The notes beneath the pieces were generated by a model. The model did not search any database, was not told the origin of the DNA, and saw only the letters and a list, made by a program, of their open reading frames with translations. The position numbers and the translations under genes are program-made. Source: Kitasatospora herbaricolor (GTDB lineage Bacteria > Actinomycetota > Actinomycetes > Streptomycetales > Streptomycetaceae). From it: a DNA stretch of 64,000 bases. The stretch covers positions 33,412 to 97,411 of the forward strand of contig NZ_JAUSVA010000001.1 of assembly GCF_030813695.1 (NCBI RefSeq), in the 5' to 3' direction. Below are positions 43,922 through 52,081 of the stretch, one piece after another (the stretch's first letter is position 1; each line of letters begins with the position of its first letter).

Positions 43922-44659
43922 ATGATGACGAAGCCCACCCTGACGGAACGCCGCTCCCCATGGGTCGTGTTCATCTCCTCGGCCGATCCATGGCTGGCGT
44001 CGGAAACGGCCTCGCTTGTGCAGCGAAACGGTCTGGTCCTGCGGCTGGACGGTCGGGAAATGCGGGATCCGGCGTCCGTCTTTCGCACCTTCGCCCGGGA
44101 GCTGTCGTTCCTCGGCTACTTCGGCCACAACTGGGATGCGCTCGTGGACTGCCTCCACGACTGGCACGGTCCCGGTCACGGGAACCAGGACCTCGCGATT
44201 CTGATCGAGCACGCGGACGACCTGCTGAAGTCGGACTTCCTCGGGCTGTTCGTATCGGTTCTCGCCCAGGCGGCCTGGAACTCCAACCTGCGCCTGGACG
44301 GCGACGGCGAGCTCGATGAGTGGCGGCAGCGTATAGCCCAGCACTTCGTCTTCCTCCTGGACCACACTGCACCCGTTGCCTTCACGGAGGCGGCGGCCCG
44401 CGGCATGGACGTGGCGGTGGAGCTCTCGGACGGCCGCCTGCTCGCTACTCTGACCGACGTCGACTGGCCCGGTGGGGATCCCGCGTCCGCTCCCTGGACG
44501 GCCGGGCCGCTCTCCTTCGCGGACGAGGAGATCCTCAGCGGCAGGAACATCGAGGGCATCAAGCTGTTCCGAGATCACCTCGGCTGCTCGATCCACGAGG
44601 CCCTGGACATCCTCCAGTCCCGCTCTGAGTACCTGCGCTGCGAACATTCGGACGGCTGA
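43922..44659 (+). CDS. Barstar-family protein with L7/L12-like C-terminal motif (245 aa)
   Basis: ATG 43922. Barstar (RNase inhibitor) core: LRLDGREMRDPASVFRTFAR followed by LGYFGHNWDALVDCLHDW, the hallmark GxNWDAL region, then LAILIEHADDLL. After a linker comes a short GRNIEGIKLFRDHLGCSIHE-ALDIL motif resembling the C-terminal helix-turn of ribosomal protein L7/L12 found in many small streptomycete proteins. Barstar proteins neutralise barnase-type RNases; no barnase gene is visible in this window, so this may be an orphan immunity gene guarding against toxins of other strains. Confidence 0.85.
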   Translation: MMTKPTLTERRSPWVVFISSADPWLASETASLVQRNGLVLRLDGREMRDPASVFRTFARELSFLGYFGHNWDALVDCLHDWHGPGHGNQDLAILIEHADDLLKSDFLGLFVSVLAQAAWNSNLRLDGDGELDEWRQRIAQHFVFLLDHTAPVAFTEAAARGMDVAVELSDGRLLATLTDVDWPGGDPASAPWTAGPLSFADEEILSGRNIEGIKLFRDHLGCSIHEALDILQSRSEYLRCEHSDG

Positions 44660-44880
44660 ATGATGGGCGGAGCCAGCAAAGCGAAGGATCGCTCAGTAGA
44701 CGCCTCGATTGGATGAGACAGGACACCTGGCTGGAGATCGGCCCGGTGGGACAGACCGTTGCCGAGGCGATGACCCATTCGCCACAGTGGTCCACCTGCG
44801 ACGAAAAGGGCAGGAGTCTCCAAACGGACGTTGTTGCCCGCGCGGCCGGGTCGTGAGCCGCCCCCCGTGCGCCGGGGCGG

Positions 44881-45162
44881 TCAGCGTCGGTGGTTTGGGT
44901 GGGGGCTGACGTGGTCGACGGCGTCGTGGAGGCGGGCGAGGACGGCGGCGGTGGCTTTGCGGGTGACGGGGTCGCTTTCGTGGTCGAGTTTTTCGGCGAG
45001 GAGTTCGGCGGCGGCCGCGATGACGGCGGCGGGCAGGGTGACTTCGCGCAGGGCCAGCATCTGGGCGGCGGCGCGCTGGCCGGGGCTGGAGTCGTCGGGG
45101 CGTTGGGGGATGAGGGCGGTCAGGCCGCGTTGGCCGGGCCGGGAGGCGCTGTTGCTGGTCAC
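44881..45162 (-). CDS. Hypothetical protein, right duplicate copy (93 aa)
   Basis: Paralogue of the gene at 31767-32048 with seven differences in 110 comparable residues (longer reading from ATG 45213). GTG 45162 keeps the same GGGAGAA ribosome site. Changes cluster at the C-terminus (VSPHPNHRR versus VDPRPEHRR). Second gene downstream of ku. Function unknown. Confidence 0.6.
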   Translation of the reverse strand: MTSNSASRPGQRGLTALIPQRPDDSSPGQRAAAQMLALREVTLPAAVIAAAAELLAEKLDHESDPVTRKATAAVLARLHDAVDHVSPHPNHRR

Positions 45163-45202
45163 CGGGTGATTCTCCCGCGATGTGCGTGGCGGGCCGACCA
45201 GG

Positions 45203-45724
45203 TCATTCGCCATCAGCGCACCCGGCGGCCGGGCCGGCCTGGTCGAGGGCGAATTCCATGACCGTGAGCAGGGCGGGCAGGTCCCGCTCCCAGGCGATGG
45301 TGGTCATGGCGAGTGCGGTGCGCGCGCAGCCGGTCAGCAGCAGCACGGTGGCAAGCTCGGGGTCGGTCATGGGCTCGGAGCGGTCGGTGAGGGGTGCGAG
45401 GAGGCAGCCGGCGGGGCTGAAGTACAGGTCCAGGCGCCTGTTCAGCCTGTCTGTCTCGTCCTGGTCGGCGGGCAGGTCCGTGAGGGCGTACCGGCCCAGG
45501 ATCTCGCCGACGGCGTGCGCCATGTCAGCGAGGACCGCGCCCGTCTCCGTCCACGGTCGCCGCCCGCCCAGGGTTCGCAGCCACTCCTCGGCCAGCTCCC
45601 CGCACGCCGCCGCCCGACGCACCATCAGCTGCAGTTCCTGGTCCTGCGACCGCTCCGCGAGGGCGGTCGCGGTGCGGGCCGGCGGGAGGGTGCCGCGGTC
45701 GGGGTGAGGGTCCTCTTTCGTCAT
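45203..45724 (-). CDS. Hypothetical protein, right duplicate copy (173 aa)
   Basis: Paralogue of the gene at 32089-32610; the differences are concentrated at the N-terminus (MTKEDPHPD versus MTNEAPRTD). Lies 90 bases downstream of the ku stop, on the same strand, so it is probably co-transcribed with ku. Keeps RTATALAERSQDQELQLMVR and ATVLLLTGCARTALAMTTIA. Unknown role. Confidence 0.65.
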   Translation of the reverse strand: MTKEDPHPDRGTLPPARTATALAERSQDQELQLMVRRAAACGELAEEWLRTLGGRRPWTETGAVLADMAHAVGEILGRYALTDLPADQDETDRLNRRLDLYFSPAGCLLAPLTDRSEPMTDPELATVLLLTGCARTALAMTTIAWERDLPALLTVMEFALDQAGPAAGCADGE

Positions 45725-45814
45725 GCCCTTTCAACCCGCCCACCCCCGTGACGGTCACGGCGTCGCAGCGTGGCCGGACCGGGGCAGGCAAAGTTGCTCG
45801 GGCCCGGCCGGCTG

Positions 45815-47005
45815 TCATGAGGCGCTGCGAAGGTGCCGGCCGTGGCCGGTCTTCTCCAGGGCGGTCTGGAGTTGGTCGCGGGTCATGGTGGAGCGGTGGG
45901 GGAGGTGGGCGGCGGTGGCCTTCTTGTACAGCTCGGCCTTCGTGAGCCCGGACAGGTCCTCCTTGCGGCGGCTGGCCGCGGTGCCGGTCTTCTTGCCGGT
46001 GGCGCTGGTCGCCGGCCGCATCGTCCGGGTTGAGGTGCTCTTCTTGGCCCCGGTGTCTTTCGGCCGGTGCCCGGCGGAGGCGCGGCCGGCCGCGGCGTCG
46101 GCCTTGTTCCCGGCTCCCGCCGCGCGGCTCTTCGCCTTCGCGGCCGCGCTCTTCGCGCCGACCGCGGCGGCCGCCTTGGCATCGTCGGCCTTGGCCGCAC
46201 TGCCGCTGCCGGCGGTCTTGGCGCTCTCCAGGCTGCGGCCGAGGATGTCCATCAGGTCGAGCACGTTGCTCGGCGTCGGCGCCGCCTCGGGGGCGGTGAC
46301 CTCCTGGCCGGCCTGCTTGGCGGCGATCAGCTCGTGCACCTTCTCCTCGAAGGTGTCGCGGTAGTCCTCCGGCTTCCACTCGACGGCGAGCATGTCGACG
46401 AGCTGCTCGGCCATGGCCAGCTCCCGGTCGGAGACCTCGGCGGTGTCGCTGCCCGCCGCGGGGAGGGTGGAGATCTCCGAGTGGGGATCCCGGACCTCGT
46501 CGGCGAAGTGCATGGTGTGGGCGGTGAGGATGCCGTTCTCGGAACGGACCGCGGTGAGGTACTCCTTGCCGCGCATGGAGAACATCGCGATCCCGGCCCG
46601 GTTCGCCCGCTCCAGCGCGCGCTGCAGCAGGGTGTAGACCTTGCCGTACTCCTTGCCCTTGGGCCCGAGGTAGTAGGTGGTGTCGAAGTAGATCGGCTCG
46701 ACCTGCTCCAGGTCGACGAACCCGGTGATCTCGATCGTCTTCGAGCGCCCGGGGGAGATCCGGTCCAGCTCGTCCGGCTCGACGACGACGTACTCGCCCT
46801 CGGCCAGCTCGAAGCCCTTCACGATGTCGCCGAAGGCGACCTCCTCCCCGGTACGCTCGTTCACCCGCTTGTTGCGCACCCGGTCGGAGGTTCCGCGCTG
46901 GATCTGCCGGAACGAGACGGTGTGGCTCTCGGTCGCCGCGTACAGCGACACCGGCACCGACACCAGGCCGAAGCTCAGGATCCCGCTCCAGATCGGACGC
47001 GCCAT
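45815..47005 (-). CDS. ku: Ku, non-homologous end-joining DNA end-binding protein
   Basis: 396 residues from ATG 47005 with GGAGAGGAG upstream; the frame continues to 47191 but without support. Begins MARPIWSGILSFGLVSVPV, the signature start of bacterial Ku. Ku core to about residue 255 (YEVVVEPDEL-type strand, YYLGPKGKEYGKVYTLL, EWKPEDYRDTFEEKVHELI). Then a long Ala/Lys/Gly-rich basic tail as in actinobacterial Ku, ending in a SAP-like KEDLSGLTKAELYKKATAAH. Ku homodimers ring broken DNA ends and recruit ligase LigD, which is not in this window. A plasmid-borne Ku could protect linear ends or repair breaks. Its 3' part is the source of the fragment at 32722-32868. Confidence 0.93.
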   Translation of the reverse strand: MARPIWSGILSFGLVSVPVSLYAATESHTVSFRQIQRGTSDRVRNKRVNERTGEEVAFGDIVKGFELAEGEYVVVEPDELDRISPGRSKTIEITGFVDLEQVEPIYFDTTYYLGPKGKEYGKVYTLLQRALERANRAGIAMFSMRGKEYLTAVRSENGILTAHTMHFADEVRDPHSEISTLPAAGSDTAEVSDRELAMAEQLVDMLAVEWKPEDYRDTFEEKVHELIAAKQAGQEVTAPEAAPTPSNVLDLMDILGRSLESAKTAGSGSAAKADDAKAAAAVGAKSAAAKAKSRAAGAGNKADAAAGRASAGHRPKDTGAKKSTSTRTMRPATSATGKKTGTAASRRKEDLSGLTKAELYKKATAAHLPHRSTMTRDQLQTALEKTGHGRHLRSAS

Positions 47006-47260
47006 GACGTGCTCCTCTCCAACGGGACACCGGACGGGACCCCCTCCTCTCCAGTTGTGCCACCCTGGGCCGCTGCACGCCAGCCCTGTTCCGCCCTGTG
47101 AGCTGGGAGGACACGCCGGGGCCGTCCGCCGTTTCCTGCGGCCGGTCACCCACGTGCGGGCGCAGACCTGGGCCGACAGCATCAGCTGCACCGTGGCCGT
47201 CCGGATGGAGCTGGTAAACCGGATCGCTGCGCCCTGGTGGCAGGGGCGGGCGGCGGTCGG

Positions 47261-47488
47261 TCAGGGGTTGGGGTTGTGGCGGATCGAGGTGGGCGGGCCG
47301 AGGCCGAAGAAGTACGACAGGACGAGCGGTGCGGACTGCGGGTCGCGGGGCCGGGCGTCGTAGCAGGACCAGCTGCAGAAGGTCGTGGGGTTCCAGGGCG
47401 CGGGCTGCGCGCACTCGGCGCAGACCATGAACGGCACTGGTCCGGCCTTGGTGTTCTGTTCCACGGCGATCACCTCCACCTGGCGCAT
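47261..47488 (-). CDS. Small zinc-finger-like protein (75 aa)
   Basis: ATG 47488. Central CAECAQPAPWNPTTFCSWSC forms a CxxC...CxxxC zinc site; the C-terminus is Pro-rich. Divergent from the SOS gene starting 107 bases away. Similar short zinc peptides are common in Streptomyces; no function assigned. Confidence 0.55.
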   Translation of the reverse strand: MRQVEVIAVEQNTKAGPVPFMVCAECAQPAPWNPTTFCSWSCYDARPRDPQSAPLVLSYFFGLGPPTSIRHNPNP

Positions 47489-47569
47489 CGTCCCTGCTCA
47501 ACGGTACGACTGTGCGGTCTGAGGGCGTGCGCGCCGTGGTGGCGCCGAGACCGCGGAGCTTGCCCATCT

Positions 47570-47585
47570 TCGTACAAATGTTCGA
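47570..47585. promoter_or_regulatory. LexA SOS box with overlapping -10 element
   Basis: TCGTACAAATGTTCGA matches the actinobacterial SOS consensus TCGAAC-N4-GTTCGA at 11 of 12 defined positions. TACAAAT inside it can act as the -10 hexamer, so LexA bound here would block the polymerase. Start codon of the regulated gene is 10 bases downstream. A sister box lies at 56683-56698. Confidence 0.75.
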
Positions 47586-47594
47586 TGATGGGGG

Positions 47595-48011
47595 GTGTCG
47601 TCCCGTCCTCGCCCGATCCCGCCGCCGGCGGGCTACGCGCCGCATCTGGCCGCCCGGTTGCTGCCGGACGTGGCGGTGGCGGGGGTGCCGGACCACGGGC
47701 CGCCGGTGTGGCGGATGGTGGAGGTGCGGGTGAACGGCTACTGGAGACCGGGGGTGCTGAGTGCCTGGCGGCGCTTGCCGCTGGGCTGGGCCGGTCACGT
47801 CCGCTGGTCCCCCGGGGCCTACGGCGCCGCCTGGGTCCTCCACACCCCGTGGAGCCTGCGCCCGGCCGTCCTCCTCCACCCCGCGCCACCTCAGGCCGCC
47901 GTCCCGGCCGGCCGCCGGAGCGCCGCCCCGGCGGCTCGTCCCGCTCCCGCCCCGGGCGACTCGACCCGAACGGCCGCTGCGCGCCGCGGGCCGGGCCCGC
48001 ACCGAACCTAG
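47595..48011 (+). CDS. SOS-regulated hypothetical protein, copy 1 (138 aa)
   Basis: GTG 47595, preceded by a G-run and the SOS box. Core of about 85 residues: YAPHLAARLLPDVAVAGVPD, VWRMVEVRVNGYWRPGVLSA, WRRLPLGWAGHVRWSPGAYG and AAWVLHTPWSLRPAV; then a Pro/Ala/Arg-rich tail. Trp-rich compact beta domain, no family recognised. Paralogue at 56708-57088 has the same core and the same box. It lies 600 bases from ku, and the next gene (48024) follows after 12 bases. Likely a DNA-damage-induced protein; biochemical role unknown. Confidence 0.7.
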   Translation: MSSRPRPIPPPAGYAPHLAARLLPDVAVAGVPDHGPPVWRMVEVRVNGYWRPGVLSAWRRLPLGWAGHVRWSPGAYGAAWVLHTPWSLRPAVLLHPAPPQAAVPAGRRSAAPAARPAPAPGDSTRTAAARRGPGPHRT

Positions 48012-48023
48012 GAGGATCAGCCC

Positions 48024-48356
48024 ATGCCCGACGCTCTGCCCATCCCCGCCGACCTGCTGGACCTGCGCCGTGCCCGCGACGGCGCCTGGGCCGAGCTCAA
48101 CGCCTACGTCGCCCAGATCGAGGCCCTGCGCCGGGAGCAGTACCCCGACCCCGAGCAGACGGACGTGCGCGCCCGGTGGGAGCCGGAGCAGCGCGAGCGA
48201 CTCACCGAGCTCCGCGCGGCACGCGACGCGGCCGTCCTGGCCGTACGCCGGCATCCGACGATGGTCCAGGCACTGGCGGAGGGCTGCTGGGCCGCGACCG
48301 ACACCGCGCTGTTCCACGCCACCGAGCCGACCCCGGAGCCGGCCGACGCGGGGTAG
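48024..48356 (+). CDS. Helical hypothetical protein downstream of the SOS gene (110 aa)
   Basis: ATG 48024 has AGGAGG upstream. Entirely helical and charged (LDLRRARDGAWAELNAYVAQ; REQYPDPEQTDVRARWEPEQ; LTELRAARDAAVLAVRRHPT). 12 bases after the SOS gene, so co-transcribed and probably SOS-induced. The second SOS locus at 56.7 kb lacks this gene. Not recognised. Confidence 0.65.
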   Translation: MPDALPIPADLLDLRRARDGAWAELNAYVAQIEALRREQYPDPEQTDVRARWEPEQRERLTELRAARDAAVLAVRRHPTMVQALAEGCWAATDTALFHATEPTPEPADAG

Positions 48357-48861
48357 CGGACCGTCCGCCCCTCCCGGCCCTACCTGGTCATGTCGTCCTG
48401 CGCTGAGTGCGGCCGTGACCGTGATGCCACGGGGTCGTTGAACGCCGTGTACGCCCACTGCGGCGCACACTCATCCCGTCCTGCGGACGCCGCGCACAGC
48501 CCCCCGGGCGGTCGTCCGCAGGACGGTGCCGCATCCGCGCCCGGCGCCCCCGGGCCTGCGCCGCCCAAGCCCCGATCCCTCGGACGGACGACTGCCGCAT
48601 TGATGCCCTGCCCTCGTTTCGGCCGGCCTCCATGGCGGCGCCGGGGCGGTCGTAGGCTGGAGCACCACAGGGGTACAGCGCGTCCGCCGGGCGAGGCGGA
48701 CGCCGCGCGAGCTGCCGGGAGAGGGTCCCGAGGTTCGCGTGCCCGGGCCCGGCGGGCACCACGGGCCAGTCGTTCGCCGGCCCGGGTCCGGTCGCCGCCC
48801 ACTTTGCCGCCATCCACGCCCCGGCGGTCCGTCCGCCCATCTGGCTGCGCCGCGTGCTGCG
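48357..48861. other. Intergenic region with long inverted repeat
   Basis: Inverted repeat with 14-base perfect arms CCGTCCTGCGGACG (48476-48489) and CGTCCGCAGGACGG (48513-48526), loop 23. A frame from ATG 48390 begins SSCAECGRDRDATGSLNAVY but then turns Pro/Arg-rich across the hairpin; a 30-residue zinc peptide cannot be excluded. The rest (about 300 bases before the STAND gene's stop) shows nothing I can support. Confidence 0.4.
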
Positions 48862-51570
48862 CTATGCGGTGCGCAGGTGTTCGCGCCGGTCGGTGACCAG
48901 GCTCCGCCACCGCTGGCGGGTGGTGTCCTCGCCGTCGATCCAGCGGGCGGGGGAGGACTCGGGGAGGGGGAGGTCGGCCATGAAGTGGGCGATGTCGACG
49001 TAGTAGGCGTAGTCCCCGTCCCCGCTCAGTTCCCGCAGCCGCCCCACCGTGGCTGCCAGCTGCTCCTCGTCGCCCTGGACGGCATGGTGGAAGGCGAGGG
49101 CCAGCTCCAGGGTGGTCCGGGCTGCGACGATCCCGGCGGTGGCGGTCTCGGCGCGCAGGGCCTGGGCGCGTTGCCCGATGTCGCCCGACCCGCCGGCGTC
49201 GCGGATGAGGGCGGCGATGCGGGTGGTGAGGGTGGTGGCGCGCAGGTCGAGGCCGGTGAGGAGCTGCTCGGCGAGGTGGAGCTCGTCGTCGGCCTGCCGT
49301 GGGTTGGTGAAGGCGAGGGCGAAGGCACGCTGGGCCTGGGCGGTGGCGCGCTCCCCGGCGACGTTGTGCTGCTCGGCCTCGGCGCGGGCGTTCTCGTAGG
49401 AGGCCGCGGCGCGGTCCATCGCGCCCTGGACCCACCACACGTCGCCCTCCACACGGTGGTGGCGCCCGGCCCAGCCGAGGGTGAGGGCGGTGCTCAGGGC
49501 GGTGGGGAAGTCGCCGGCGAGGCGCGCGAGGTGGGCGAGCCCGCGGCGGGCGGCGGGTGCGAGCCGGCCCTGGCCGGCGGCGACGTGCTGCATGCCCCGG
49601 CGGGAGGCGTCGCTTTGGCCGAGGTCGCGTTGCGCCTTTGCGAGGTAGTAGACGGCCATGTCGTGCAGGTCCGGGGGCAGCAGGTGAGTGTCGACGACGG
49701 CGCCCAGGCGCTGCGCGGTGCGCTCACGGTGTTCGTGCTGGCGGCGGGCCAGGGCGCTGAGCGTCTCGACCAGCGCGTCGGCCGGGGTCCGCAGCGCGGA
49801 GGCGTCCGGGTCGGTGGGTGAGGGTGGGGCGAGGGGTTCCCACACGGAGTCGCCGATGTAGCGCCAGGTCGCCTCGGAGAGCCAGCCGAGGTTGAGGCGG
49901 AAGTCGCGGGCCAGGCGCAGGCCCTGGCGCAGGCAGCCGACGAGCAGCATCCGGTCCTGCAGGGTGCTGGAGGTCCATTGCTCGCCGAGGCCGGCGAAGG
50001 CCCGTTCGGCCGCGCGGCGCCAGTCGCGCTGCGACCAGCGGTCGTCGGCCTGGTCGTCGGCGCCGCGGATGGTGGAGCGGATGAGGGCGTGGAGGTGGAA
50101 GGGCCACAGGCCGAAGGTGTTCTCGCCGATGAACGGCCGCTCGGTCAGCCGCTGGGCGGCCGCGTCGTGGGTGAGGCCGGCGGCCCGGGTGGCGAGGGGG
50201 ATGTCGAAGGCGTCCAGGAGGGTGACGGAGCGCAGGACGTGGCGCTCCTCCGCGGTGAGGTCCTGCAGGGTGCGGGCGATGAGGGCGGGGAAGTCGTGGT
50301 CGAAGTCGGCCGGCTCGGGGGTGCGGCCGGTGCGGCGCAGTTCCAGGAAGCGCATCACCGAGAGGTCCAGGAACAGCGGCAGGCCGTGCGAGCGGGCGGT
50401 GATGACGGCGCGCAGCTCGGGTGGGATGAGGGCCTGGCCGTCGCGCATCAGGCGGCGGGCGAGGTAGTCGTCGCAGTCCTCGGGGCTGAAGTCCCCGATC
50501 AGCACCTGCCCACCGCCACCGCCACCGCCACCGCCACCGCCGGCGCCGGGCGCGGCCGGCACGGCGCCGGGGCGGGGGTGCGGCACGGCAGCGGCGGCGA
50601 GGTCGGGCCAGGCGGCGGGGCCTGTGAAGTCCAGCTGGCCCTGCAGGGCGTCGTCCGCCCACTGCAGACGGCTGCGGCCGGTGATCACGAACAACGCGTT
50701 CGGCATCAGCCACACCACGCGCTGGATCAGACGCTCCAGGTCGCGGTGGGTGCGGTCGCCAGTGTCCTCGAAGGTGTCCAGCAGGATCACCGGGGTCACC
50801 CGCTTGCCGACGGGGAGCTGGGCGAGCTCCCATGCGAGCAGGTGCGGGTAGTAGGACAGGGCGTCCAGGTCCGCCTCCGCCTCCAGCAGGTCGGCCAGCC
50901 GCACGCACCCGGCCAGCGCCCGTACGGACTGCCGGCGCTCGCGCAGCGCCCGCACCAGCGTGCCGGTCACCTGACCCACCGCGCCGCCCACGGTGCCGGG
51001 CAGCAGCAACGCCTGGGCCACGTCGCCGAGCGCGGACTGCATCTGCTGCGGCAGCGCCTTGCCGAACCGGCTCGCCAGCGAGCTGCGCCGCAGGTACTCC
51101 TCCAGGCTCTCGCCGGGGTGCTGGTGCTCCCAGTAGCGGCGCAGCGCGATGTCGAAGGCGGGCAGGGGCCGGCCGAGGTCGGCGAGGGCGAGGCGGATGG
51201 TGAGGACGATGCGTTCGAAGTCGGTGCCGGCGGAGCGGGCGAGGTCGATGCGCACCGGCAGGATCCGGCTCTCGGGCCATACGGGTGCGCCCCACTGGGC
51301 GGGCCGCTGTCCGGCGTCGGCGAGGGCGGCCTCCAGCTTGCGCGACAGCGTCGTCTTGCCGATGCCGCCGACGCCGTAGAAGGTGATGACGTTGCGGCGT
51401 GGCGCTTCGAGGTCCTCGACGTCGAAGCCGGGACCGGCCACGCGCTGCAGGTGCTCGGTGAGCGCGGTCGCGACCGCCTGCCACTGGCCCTGCCGGTTGG
51501 TGAAGGCTTCGTCCGCGGCCAGCTGACGGTCGTTCGAGCTGAACAGCGCCCTCAGGTCACGGCCTGCCAT
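48862..51570 (-). CDS. Stand-alone STAND/AAA ATPase with poly-Gly insert (902 aa)
   Basis: ATG 51570 has GGGGGAA upstream. N-terminal helical part, then a NACHT/NB-ARC-like NTPase: ITFYGVGGIGKTTLSRKLEA (Lys72), VILLDTFED (Walker B), LFVITGRSRLQW (sensor). A Gly run of 11 follows near 350 (encoded by five CACCGC repeats). After that come winged-helix-like DCDDYLARRLMRDGQALIPP, then a C-terminal half of TPR-like helices (SYENARAEAEQHNVAGERAT; AFALAFTNPRQADDELHLAE). No effector domain is fused. In streptomycetes such ATP/GTP-binding proteins are switch components of regulation or defence. Transcribed away from a perfect palindrome at 51730. Confidence 0.75.
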   Translation of the reverse strand: MAGRDLRALFSSNDRQLAADEAFTNRQGQWQAVATALTEHLQRVAGPGFDVEDLEAPRRNVITFYGVGGIGKTTLSRKLEAALADAGQRPAQWGAPVWPESRILPVRIDLARSAGTDFERIVLTIRLALADLGRPLPAFDIALRRYWEHQHPGESLEEYLRRSSLASRFGKALPQQMQSALGDVAQALLLPGTVGGAVGQVTGTLVRALRERRQSVRALAGCVRLADLLEAEADLDALSYYPHLLAWELAQLPVGKRVTPVILLDTFEDTGDRTHRDLERLIQRVVWLMPNALFVITGRSRLQWADDALQGQLDFTGPAAWPDLAAAAVPHPRPGAVPAAPGAGGGGGGGGGGGQVLIGDFSPEDCDDYLARRLMRDGQALIPPELRAVITARSHGLPLFLDLSVMRFLELRRTGRTPEPADFDHDFPALIARTLQDLTAEERHVLRSVTLLDAFDIPLATRAAGLTHDAAAQRLTERPFIGENTFGLWPFHLHALIRSTIRGADDQADDRWSQRDWRRAAERAFAGLGEQWTSSTLQDRMLLVGCLRQGLRLARDFRLNLGWLSEATWRYIGDSVWEPLAPPSPTDPDASALRTPADALVETLSALARRQHEHRERTAQRLGAVVDTHLLPPDLHDMAVYYLAKAQRDLGQSDASRRGMQHVAAGQGRLAPAARRGLAHLARLAGDFPTALSTALTLGWAGRHHRVEGDVWWVQGAMDRAAASYENARAEAEQHNVAGERATAQAQRAFALAFTNPRQADDELHLAEQLLTGLDLRATTLTTRIAALIRDAGGSGDIGQRAQALRAETATAGIVAARTTLELALAFHHAVQGDEEQLAATVGRLRELSGDGDYAYYVDIAHFMADLPLPESSPARWIDGEDTTRQRWRSLVTDRREHLRTA
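50511..50540. repeat. Hexanucleotide microsatellite inside the STAND gene
   Basis: Five perfect tandem copies of CACCGC, coding on the minus strand for a glycine run between the NTPase and the helical C-terminal half. Repeat number changes would keep the frame and alter linker length. Confidence 0.8.
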
Positions 51571-51729
51571 GACATTCCCCCATGCTGTTGATCGCCTGTC
51601 ACCAACCTATGCCCGGACGGTATCGCGGGCGGCACCTTCGCCGAAGCCGGACATCGGCGCCACGTCCCCTGGCCTGCAGGAAGGCCGGAGGAGGAGCTGG
51701 CTTACACACGGCCGCAAGCGTGTGTCAAC

Positions 51730-51755
51730 ATTCCTATTGCGCGCGCAATAGGAAT
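51730..51755. promoter_or_regulatory. 26-base perfect palindrome between divergent genes
   Basis: Arms ATTCCTATTGCGC and GCGCAATAGGAAT meet without a spacer. It lies between the start of the STAND gene (51570, leftward) and the small gene at 51790 (rightward), in AT-richer sequence. Likely an operator controlling one or both. Confidence 0.65.
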
Positions 51756-51789
51756 TGCGATGCATTCGTCTGTGAGGAAAGGGGAGCCC

Positions 51790-52081
51790 GTGTCCGACCA
51801 TCATCAGCCGCCGGACTCCCCCGACCACTCCGGCCTCGCGGGGTACGGAAGCGCCAGGCAGAGCGCCTCGGACGCGGTGCTGGGCGTGATGGCCTGGTAC
51901 ACGGAGCAGCTCCTCCTGGAGCAACGGCGACCCGTGCCTGATCCGGCCCGGGTCGAGGAGCTGATGTCCGCGCGCCGCGCCGCGCGCAACGACCTGGAGC
52001 TGACGAAGACGGCCGACCCCCCAGGAAGCGGAGCAGATCGCGGACGCCTACACCGCCCAACTGCGGGACCTGACGGCCTAA
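51790..52081 (+). pseudogene. Small helical protein, frame broken at a C6 run
   Basis: GTG 51790 after GGGGAG. The protein reads SASDAVLGVMAWYTEQLLLE, then VEELMSARRAARNDLELTKT, up to CCCCCC at 52017-52022. The natural continuation, PQEAEQIADAYTAQLRDLTA ending at TAA 52079-52081, is one base out of frame. Removing one C would give an intact ~96-residue protein. The homopolymer suggests sequencing error or slippage. It overlaps tail to tail with the zeta-like gene. A helical protein of this type is frequent near streptomycete regulatory loci, function unknown. Confidence 0.6.

Noticed and set aside
45525..48470. 981-codon minus-strand frame across ku and SOS genes
   Set aside because: Overlaps ku on the same strand in a different frame; ku has the real motifs.
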